Position numbers and translations under genes: made by a program
Source: Paracoccaceae bacterium
GTDB lineage: Bacteria; Pseudomonadota; Alphaproteobacteria; Rhodobacterales; Rhodobacteraceae
Length of the DNA stretch: 13,189 nucleotides
NCBI GenBank assembly: GCA_003545125.1
Contig: DQCI01000299.1
Coordinates: 15,675-28,863, forward strand
Direction: 5' to 3'
Notes under the pieces: generated by a model
Database searches by the model: none
Told to the model about the DNA's origin: nothing
Seen by the model: only the letters and a program-made list of their open reading frames with translations
Part shown: in pieces, positions 7,667 through 13,189 of the stretch
Numbering within the stretch: the stretch's first letter is position 1
How the letters are laid out: every line of letters starts with the position of its first letter

Positions 7667-8380
7667 ATGAACCGTATCACTCTCACCGCAGCCCTGCTGG
7701 CGCTCGCCGCGCCCGCCTTTGCCGACGAAGCACACACCCCCGCCGATGGCTGGAACGAAGGCGGCGGCGAACAGGACGAGGCGCTGACCCTCACCCCCGA
7801 CCACGAGAACGGGATCTACACCTACGAAGTCTGCTCGGCCTGCCACGGGCTCAACGGCTGGGGCCTGCCCGACGGCACCTTCCCGATGATCTCCGGCCAG
7901 CACCCGAACGTGATCATCAAGCAGCTTGCCGACATCCGCGCGCTGAACCGCGACAACCCGACGATGTATCCCTTCGCCCTGCCGCAAGAGATCGGCGGAT
8001 CGCAGTCGATCGCCGACGTCGCGGCCTATATCTCGGCGCTGCCGATGAACCCGGAGCCGGGCTACGGCGCGGGCGACAACCTCGAGCTTGGCGCCCAGCT
8101 CTACGCCGACAACTGCGTCAAGTGCCACGGTGAAAACGGCGAAGGCGACAACGCAAAATTCTATCCCCGTATCCACGGCCAGCACTACAACTACCTGGTG
8201 CGCCAATACCAGTGGATCAAGGACGGCAAGCGCCGCAACGCCAACCCCGAAATGGTGGCCCAGATCCAGAAGTTCACCGACGCAGACACCGAAGCCGTGC
8301 TCGACTATGTGAGCCGTCTGGCGGCGCCAGCGGATCTGGTCGGTGATCCCGAATGGATAAACCCGGACTACGACTGGTAG
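7667..8380 (+). CDS. nosC2: Periplasmic diheme cytochrome c, NosC2 position
   Basis: The protein has 237 residues with a Sec signal peptide ending at AFA (residue 19). Two cytochrome c domains carry CSACH at 56-60 and CVKCH at 150-154; likely axial methionines are M100 and M196. A glycine- and acid-rich linker (about residues 24-45) precedes the first domain, and the C-terminus is aromatic and acidic (WINPDYDW). An AAGGA ribosome site lies about 10 bases upstream of the ATG, and only 23 bases separate it from the preceding cytochrome gene, so the pair is co-translated. It most likely works with its neighbour in passing electrons to the CuA centre of NosZ. The domain family is certain; the partner assignment comes from the operon. 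Confidence 0.85.
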   Translation: MNRITLTAALLALAAPAFADEAHTPADGWNEGGGEQDEALTLTPDHENGIYTYEVCSACHGLNGWGLPDGTFPMISGQHPNVIIKQLADIRALNRDNPTMYPFALPQEIGGSQSIADVAAYISALPMNPEPGYGAGDNLELGAQLYADNCVKCHGENGEGDNAKFYPRIHGQHYNYLVRQYQWIKDGKRRNANPEMVAQIQKFTDADTEAVLDYVSRLAAPADLVGDPEWINPDYDW

Positions 8381-8397
8381 ACTTCGCGTACATTACA

Positions 8398-8429
8398 GGC
8401 CGGACGGGCGCTGATCCGCCCGTCCGGCC
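8398..8429 (+). terminator. Strong 13-bp hairpin after the cytochrome pair
   Basis: GGCCGGACGGGCG (8398-8410) and CGCCCGTCCGGCC (8417-8429) form a perfect 13-bp stem with a 6-base loop. The following CTTCAATTCC is only weakly T-rich. It lies 17 bases after the cytochrome stop codon and 26 before the next start. It is likely a partial terminator or processing/stability element separating the abundant electron-transfer part of the operon from the assembly part. Confidence 0.72.
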
Positions 8430-8455
8430 CTTCAATTCCAAGGATTGCTCCGCAC

Positions 8456-9637
8456 ATGGACCAGGCCGCTGTCAAAAAACGCGGAATCACCTACCGCGTT
8501 CTCACCCTCATCGCCGTCGTGCTGCTCGGCTTCGCGTATTTCCAGCCCACCTGGTGGGTGTCGCTGACCGCGCCCAACTATCCCGAGGCCACCTTCCCGC
8601 AAGGCATCCGCATCGTGTTCCACATGGACAGCGTGCAGAACGGCTGCGACATCCGCACCAGCCAGGAGGTCGAAGAGACTGAAGCGCTCGACTGCGTCCA
8701 TGAGATGGACACGATCAACCATTACGTCGGCATGTACCCGATCGCCTCCGGCGGCCCGGTCGAAAAGGCCTTCTCCCCCTTCCTGTTCGGCTTGGTGGGC
8801 GTGATGGCGTTGGCTTTCGCCGCCCCCGGACGGCGGTCACGCATCGCCGTATCGGTCGTGGGCTACAGCGCCGTGGCGGTGTGGATGGGCCTCGCGATCT
8901 ACGGCGAGAACGGGATCAACAAGCACACCACCGCCTACATGAAGGGGCTCGTCGTTTCGCTCGGGCAGGACACCGAGGACGACGTTTCCGACGCCAATCT
9001 CTCGCCGATCGTGCGGATGCTGAAGGAGAGCCTCGCCGAAAGCGCGGCGCAGGAGGGCGACACAGAGGCCAAGGGCGATGAGCGGACCGCGCTCATCAAG
9101 AACCTGCGGGACAATTTCGAGATCGACCAGGGCAAGCTTCCCGCCGGCGAGCGCGAGGACTGGACCGGGTCGGTGATGCAGGTGTTCAAATGGCACTACG
9201 CCAAGTCGCTCGCCCGCTGGTTCAACGAGCCTGCCCGCAACGATCCGCTGGTCGCCACCATGTCGACCGCTGCGTCGGTGTTGTTCTGGGTGGTGCTGGC
9301 GCTGATGGCGGTGGGCCTGTTCGCGGCGCTGCGCGCGACCTCGATCTTCTACTGGCTGCTGGTCATCGGCCCGATTGCGGTGCCGGTCGGCTTCATCGCG
9401 GAATATGCCGCCTGGCTCTGGTGGTATGGCCACAGCCTGAACCGGATGGGCGCCTTCACCCTCAAACCCTTCATGCCGACGGTGTTCGGCGACGGCAAGG
9501 TGGCGCAGTTTACCACCCATTCCTATCCCGACATCGGCTTCGGGCTGATGGTCGGCGCCGCCCTCCTGCTGGCGCTCGCCGCCCTGATCCGGCGCAAGCA
9601 ATTGCACGAAGCCGGCGCCGCGGCCGCCGGGATGTGA
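8456..9637 (+). CDS. Polytopic membrane protein of the nos operon, NosB-like candidate
   Basis: The 393-residue protein is not one I recognise with certainty. About six membrane segments are visible: near residues 14-36, 106-123, 129-150, 270-291, 297-324 and 360-378. Between the first and second lies a periplasmic or lumenal segment with QPTWW, C64 in QNGCD, and C80 followed by VHEMDTINHYVGM, so two Cys and two His could bind metal or heme. A charged soluble loop of about 110 residues (155-265) separates the two membrane halves. Near the C-terminus are LKPFMPTVFGDG and TTHSYPDIG. The position, after nosZ and the cytochromes and before nosD, matches the clade II-specific membrane protein NosB; identity is inferred from location and topology. 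AAGGA lies 11 bases before the ATG. Possible roles are electron transfer or copper handling, but neither is shown. Confidence 0.62.
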   Translation: MDQAAVKKRGITYRVLTLIAVVLLGFAYFQPTWWVSLTAPNYPEATFPQGIRIVFHMDSVQNGCDIRTSQEVEETEALDCVHEMDTINHYVGMYPIASGGPVEKAFSPFLFGLVGVMALAFAAPGRRSRIAVSVVGYSAVAVWMGLAIYGENGINKHTTAYMKGLVVSLGQDTEDDVSDANLSPIVRMLKESLAESAAQEGDTEAKGDERTALIKNLRDNFEIDQGKLPAGEREDWTGSVMQVFKWHYAKSLARWFNEPARNDPLVATMSTAASVLFWVVLALMAVGLFAALRATSIFYWLLVIGPIAVPVGFIAEYAAWLWWYGHSLNRMGAFTLKPFMPTVFGDGKVAQFTTHSYPDIGFGLMVGAALLLALAALIRRKQLHEAGAAAAGM

Positions 9638-9645
9638 GCGCCGAC

Positions 9646-10938
9646 ATGCGCCCGCTCCTCGCCGCTCTCGCGTTGCTCCTCGCCTGCCCTCCCGGCCTCC
9701 ACGCCGAGAGCCTGCAGGCGTTGGTGGACGCCACGCCCGAGGGCGGCGAGATCGTGCTTGCGGCCGCAACGGTCTACGAGGGGCCGGTGGTGATCGAGCG
9801 CGCGGTGGTGATCGACGGCCAGGGCAGCGCGGTCATCGACGGCGGGCTCGACGGCACCGTCGTCACCATCGCGAGCGACGGGGTCACGCTGAAGGACCTG
9901 ATCATCCGCAATTCGGGCCGTCTGCACAACCAGCTCGACGCCGGGCTGAAGGTGAAGGGCAATTACAACGTCGTGCGCGATGTGCGGATCGAGAACAGCC
10001 TGTTCGGGATCGACCTCAGCGAAGCCTCCAACAACGTCTTTCGCCGCAACTACATCTCGTCCAAGGACATGCCGCTCGAGATGCGCGGCGACTCGGTGCG
10101 GGTCTGGTATTCGAACGACAACCTGTTCGAGAACAACCACATCGAGCATTCACGCGACATCGTGGTGTGGTATTCCGAAGGCAACGTCCTGAAGAACAAC
10201 CGCATCCAGCACGGCCGCTACGGCATCCATTTCATGTATGCCCATGACAATAGCGTGCTGGAGAACGAAATCTCCGACTGCGTCGTCGGCGTGTTTCTGA
10301 TGTATGCCAACGACATCACCGTCAAGCACAACCAGATCCTGCGCGCCTGGGGCGCCGCCGGCATGGGCGTGGGCTTCAAGGAAACCTCCGGCGCGGTGAT
10401 CGAAGACAACCTGATCCTCGGCAATGCTGTCGGCATCTACCTCGATCCCTCGCCCTGGGACCCCGACAAGACCAACGAGTTCCACCGCAACGAGATCTCC
10501 TACAACGGCATCGGCGTGCAGTTTCACACCGAATGGCAAGGCAACCACTTCTCCGATAACAACTTCCGCTCGAATTTCACGCAAATCTCGGTGCGCGGGC
10601 GCGGCACCGCGCTGAAGGAGAGCTGGGACGGCAACCATTGGGACGACTACGCTGGGCTCGACCCCGACGGCGACGGCACCGGCGACACCCCGTACGAAAT
10701 CTACAACTACGCCGACCGGCTGTGGATGGACCTTCCCCCCGCCGCTTTCTTCCGCGGCGGCCTGGCGCTTGCCGCGCTCGATTTCGTCGAACGCCTCGCC
10801 CCCTTCACCGAACCCGAACTGCTGGTGCGCGAGCAGAACCCGATGATCGACCGGATCGACCACGCCGCCGCCCAGCTCGAAGCCGCGCCACAAACCGCCC
10901 CTGCCCCCAAATCCGCCCTGGAACTTCTGACCCAATGA
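9646..10938 (+). CDS. nosD: NosD, periplasmic right-handed beta-helix copper-site maturation protein
   Basis: The 430-residue precursor has a short signal sequence, cleaved either after LHA (residue 20) or, if a lipoprotein, before C14 (LLAC). Residues about 60-345 consist of repeating parallel beta-helix rungs rich in Asn (NNVFRRNYIS, NVLKNNRIQ, NSVLENEIS), the NosD / carbohydrate-binding-like fold. The GNHWDDYAGLDPDGDGTGDTPY segment typical of NosD follows. NosD, with the NosFY transporter, is required to build the CuZ centre of NosZ in the periplasm. The ATG at 9646 is chosen because the signal peptide begins there; an in-frame GTG at 9634 overlaps the previous stop codon, while longer in-frame extensions run through the upstream gene. 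The stop overlaps the nosG start (ATGA). After the conserved domain the C-terminus has a low-complexity Ala/Pro tail. Confidence 0.93.
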   Translation: MRPLLAALALLLACPPGLHAESLQALVDATPEGGEIVLAAATVYEGPVVIERAVVIDGQGSAVIDGGLDGTVVTIASDGVTLKDLIIRNSGRLHNQLDAGLKVKGNYNVVRDVRIENSLFGIDLSEASNNVFRRNYISSKDMPLEMRGDSVRVWYSNDNLFENNHIEHSRDIVVWYSEGNVLKNNRIQHGRYGIHFMYAHDNSVLENEISDCVVGVFLMYANDITVKHNQILRAWGAAGMGVGFKETSGAVIEDNLILGNAVGIYLDPSPWDPDKTNEFHRNEISYNGIGVQFHTEWQGNHFSDNNFRSNFTQISVRGRGTALKESWDGNHWDDYAGLDPDGDGTGDTPYEIYNYADRLWMDLPPAAFFRGGLALAALDFVERLAPFTEPELLVREQNPMIDRIDHAAAQLEAAPQTAPAPKSALELLTQ

Positions 10939-11711
10939 CAGACGCCCCCGAAACCCCTGCCAAACCGAAGAAGCGCCTCACCAGGCGCGAGCTCGAACGC
11001 CGCCGCATGCTGATGCGCTCTGTCGGCGCGGGCTTCGCCGCCGTGGCCGCAAGCCTCGTCGGCCTCTACCCGGTGATGACCCGGATCTTCGACCGGCTGC
11101 GCCCGCCCGGCGCGATCCCGGAAAAGCAGTTTCTCGCCGCCTGCATCAAATGCGGCCAATGCGTGCAGGTCTGCCCGGTGGAAGCGATCAAGCTCGGCGA
11201 CGGCGACGAGGGCTACGGGCTCGGCGTGCCCTATATCGACGCCCGAAAACAGGCGTGCGATTTCTCCTGCGACGCGGTGCAATGCGTGCTCGCCTGCCCG
11301 ACCGGCGCTTTGACCCATGATATTGCAACCAAGGAGGAGGTCGACATCGGCTTCGCCCGTCTTGCCCGGCCCGACGCCTGCCTCGCAATGAAGGGCGACG
11401 GTTTCAAGGGACTCGCACGGGGGGCCGATTTCGAAGGGCTGCTGCGCTACGAGGAGATCGACCGTTGGGACCCGCAGCCGGTGGCCTCCTACGAATACGA
11501 CCTCGAGATCTGCGATCTCTGCGTGCGCGAATGCCCGATCGAAAACGCGATCAGCCTGGAGCCGGTCTCGGACGATCCGGACGACAAGCGCCGGATGCCC
11601 GTGGTGCATGAGGCTTGCGTCGGCTGCGGCACCTGCGAGATGATGTGTCCCACCGAACCCGCGGCAATCGTCGTCGATACCGGACTGGCTTTGGCCAGAG
11701 GGGAGGCCTGA
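10935..11711 (+). CDS. nosG: NosG, NapG-like periplasmic ferredoxin with four 4Fe-4S clusters
   Basis: The 258-residue protein starts with a twin-arginine-like signal (RRRMLMR at 22-28, then a hydrophobic stretch to about 47), suiting export after cofactor insertion. Sixteen cysteines form four motifs: C70/73/76/80, C108/112/117/121, C149 with C193/196/200, and C228/231/234/238. It pairs with NosH as a quinol dehydrogenase supplying electrons to the nos cytochromes. Compared with NapG as I remember it, the third motif has about 43 residues between its first and second cysteine instead of about 7, and the second motif has CxxxC rather than CxxC. The start codon overlaps the nosD stop (ATGA), so translation is coupled. 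The order nosD-nosG-nosH-nosF supports NosG rather than NapG, and no napA is present. Confidence 0.9.
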   Translation: MTDAPETPAKPKKRLTRRELERRRMLMRSVGAGFAAVAASLVGLYPVMTRIFDRLRPPGAIPEKQFLAACIKCGQCVQVCPVEAIKLGDGDEGYGLGVPYIDARKQACDFSCDAVQCVLACPTGALTHDIATKEEVDIGFARLARPDACLAMKGDGFKGLARGADFEGLLRYEEIDRWDPQPVASYEYDLEICDLCVRECPIENAISLEPVSDDPDDKRRMPVVHEACVGCGTCEMMCPTEPAAIVVDTGLALARGEA

Positions 11712-11712
11712 G

Positions 11713-12690
11713 ATGCGCTGGTACCTGCACAAGCTCGCGATGATGTTCGGCACCTTGCCCCGCAAGGCCACCCCGGCGGAAGAAACCGACCGCGCCCGCG
11801 ACATGAAGCGCTTCCAGAAAACGCCCGACGAGGTGAAGAAGCGCAAAGCGGCGATCCAGGATGAACACGACAACCCGGTCTTCAGCCGCAAATGGCTCTA
11901 TCGCCGCTGGGCCTCGATCATCATCATCAACGCGCTGTTCATCGTCTCCTTCACCTGGGACGTGCAGTTGGTCGAGGGGTCGCTCACCGCCTCGCGGTTC
12001 CTCGGCTTCCACATGGCCGACCCCAATGCCGCGTTGCAGGTCACCTTGGCGTACAAGGAGTTGATGCTCAATCTGCTCATCGGCACCGCCACCGTGATCG
12101 GGCTGTGGTGGATCGTCGGCGGACGCGCTTTCTGCTCCTGGGTCTGCCCCTATCACCTGATCGCCGAATGGGCCGAAGCGCTGCATCTGTGGCTCCACAG
12201 GAAGGGCTGGGTGAAGGACCACCCGTTCCACCGCGGTCTGCGGGTGGTGCTCTGGGTGATCTTCATGGCCCTGGCCTGGTTCACCGGCTACACTGTCTTC
12301 GAATACATCAACCCCGTCGGCATCGTCTCGCGCGCGCTGATCTACGGGCCGACGATCGCGCTGATGTGGGTGGCGTTTCTGCTTGGCATCGAGGTATTCT
12401 TCTCGCGCCGCTTCTGGTGCCGCTACGTCTGCCCGATCGGCCTCACCTACGGCATCACCGGGGCGGTCGCGCCGGTACAGGTGAAATACGACCTGTCGAA
12501 ATGCCTGCACGAGGGCGAATGCCGCCAGGTCTGCCTGGTGCCGCATGTTCTGGAGATCACGAAGATGGGGTATGCCTCCGACACCGAGGAATTCATCGGC
12601 CCCGACTGCACCCGCTGCGGGCTGTGCATCGACGTCTGCCCGCAGGACGCGCTGAGCTTCACCGTGCGCGGTCTCGACAAGATCATCTGA
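11713..12690 (+). CDS. nosH: NosH, NapH-like membrane iron-sulfur quinol dehydrogenase subunit
   Basis: The 325-residue inner-membrane protein has about four membrane helices (near 67-83, 116-136, 178-196 and 207-230). Two CxxxCP motifs of the NapH/NosR/CcoG family lie at the membrane face: C141-C145 (FCSWVCPYH) and C236-C240 (WCRYVCPIG). The C-terminal cytoplasmic ferredoxin part has a canonical set C299/302/305/309, but the first set reads C264-x5-C270-x3-C274, with no Cys at the expected second position. The protein is thought to oxidise quinol and pass electrons to NosG. It starts one base after the nosG stop, with GGGGAGG about 7 bases upstream. A long charged N-terminal segment (residues 15-60) precedes the first helix. 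Confidence 0.92.
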   Translation: MRWYLHKLAMMFGTLPRKATPAEETDRARDMKRFQKTPDEVKKRKAAIQDEHDNPVFSRKWLYRRWASIIIINALFIVSFTWDVQLVEGSLTASRFLGFHMADPNAALQVTLAYKELMLNLLIGTATVIGLWWIVGGRAFCSWVCPYHLIAEWAEALHLWLHRKGWVKDHPFHRGLRVVLWVIFMALAWFTGYTVFEYINPVGIVSRALIYGPTIALMWVAFLLGIEVFFSRRFWCRYVCPIGLTYGITGAVAPVQVKYDLSKCLHEGECRQVCLVPHVLEITKMGYASDTEEFIGPDCTRCGLCIDVCPQDALSFTVRGLDKII

Positions 12691-12701
12691 GGAGCAGCCC
12701 C

Positions 12702-13189
12702 ATGATCACCATTGATCGCGTCTCCAAGCGGTTCGACCGGCGCGCGGTGCTCGACGAGCTTACGCTGTCGATTGCACAAGGCGACCGGATCGCGCTGATC
12801 GGCTCCAACGGGGCCGGCAAGACGACCCTGTTTCGCGCGATCCTCGGCCAGTATCGGCATGCAGGCGAGATCCGCTTCGACGGGGCGCCCGCGAAGCGGC
12901 GCGACGCGGTGGCACTCGGCCGGATCGCCTTCGTGCCGCAGCTCCCGCCGCCGCTGCGGATGCCGGTGGGCGAGCTGGTGAAATTCGCCGAGAAGGGCGC
13001 GGGCGCGTCGCGGGCGAAAATGGATGAGATTGCGGACGCTCTGGGGATCAACCTCGCCGAGGTCGCGCGGCGGCCGTTCTACCGGCTTTCGGGCGGACAG
13101 AAACAGAAGATCCTCGTCACCGTCGCCTTGGGACGCAACGCCGATCTCATGATCTTCGACGAGCCGGCTGCCAACCTCGACCCGGCGGC
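12702..13189 (+). CDS. nosF: NosF, ABC transporter ATP-binding protein (3' partial)
   Basis: The 162 visible residues run to the right edge with no stop. Walker A GSNGAGKTT is at 34-42, the Q-loop glutamine at about Q80 (FVPQ), the ABC signature LSGGQ at 129-133, and Walker B with the catalytic Glu at LMIFDEP (149-155). GAGGAG lies 7 bases before the ATG, and the gene follows nosH by 11 bases. NosF, with the membrane protein NosY and periplasmic NosD, is needed for CuZ assembly; its cargo is thought to be a sulfur species. The assignment rests on the operon order, as the ABC domain alone would not identify the transporter. The D-loop and H-loop parts, and the expected nosY and nosL, lie beyond the window. 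Confidence 0.9.
   Translation, partial: MITIDRVSKRFDRRAVLDELTLSIAQGDRIALIGSNGAGKTTLFRAILGQYRHAGEIRFDGAPAKRRDAVALGRIAFVPQLPPPLRMPVGELVKFAEKGAGASRAKMDEIADALGINLAEVARRPFYRLSGGQKQKILVTVALGRNADLMIFDEPAANLDPA

Noticed and set aside
9190..9645. An N-terminal extension of nosD overlapping the upstream membrane-protein gene.
   Set aside because: The extension is an out-of-frame reading of the membrane protein; the NosD signal peptide begins at the ATG at 9646.
10638..10934. An N-terminal extension of nosG inside nosD.
   Set aside because: It is Arg/Pro-rich out-of-frame translation of nosD; the Tat-like signal of NosG lies just after the ATG at 10935.
10935..12690. Reading nosG/nosH as napG/napH of a periplasmic nitrate reductase operon.
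   Set aside because: No napA, napB or napD is present, and the genes are flanked by nosD and nosF within a nosZ operon.
1..13189. CRISPR arrays, insertion sequences, tRNA or rRNA genes.
   Set aside because: No spaced direct repeats, transposase-like frames with terminal repeats, or RNA gene signatures were seen.

Overview
The window is GC-rich, tightly packed chromosomal DNA, most likely from an alphaproteobacterium and possibly Rhodobacterales-like. That placement is an inference from codon use, the PaaZ/PaaX pair, the UbiE-like protein and the gene style; no rRNA or other marker is present to confirm it.

Layout. Positions 1-2791 hold the end of an aromatic-catabolism module: a 5'-truncated paaZ (bifunctional oxepin-CoA hydrolase / semialdehyde dehydrogenase of phenylacetyl-CoA breakdown) overlapped at TGATG by a paaX-type repressor gene. 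A 311-bp gap without a gene follows. Next is a divergent UbiE/MenG-family methyltransferase gene (3103-3867), convergent with a minus-strand gene for a periplasmic PCuAC copper chaperone (3923-4402). From 4584 to the right edge runs one plus-strand nitrous-oxide-reduction operon: nosZ, two diheme cytochrome c genes, a polytopic membrane protein (NosB-like candidate), nosD, nosG, nosH and the start of nosF, which is cut off at 13189. nosY and nosL would be expected beyond the edge.

How the genes work together. NosZ carries a Sec-type signal peptide rather than a Tat signal and has the clade II (atypical) CuA motif. No nosR is present in the window. The companions match the clade II system known from Wolinella. 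In that system a NapG/NapH-like quinol dehydrogenase (NosG on the periplasmic face, NosH in the membrane) passes electrons through c-type cytochromes to NosZ, which reduces N2O to N2. NosD and the ABC transporter NosFY serve copper-cluster assembly. The divergent PCuAC protein has the complete copper-binding motif and could supply copper to CuA. It shares a 180-bp regulatory region with nosZ, which contains a near-perfect FNR/NNR-class palindrome.

Most noteworthy points: a clade II nos operon in an apparently alphaproteobacterial setting; cytochromes placed directly after nosZ and each diheme; an unfamiliar membrane protein with a conserved-looking Cys/His segment; a heme-free C-terminal extension on NosZ; unusual iron-sulfur motifs in NosG and NosH; and two strong intercistronic hairpins that divide the operon.
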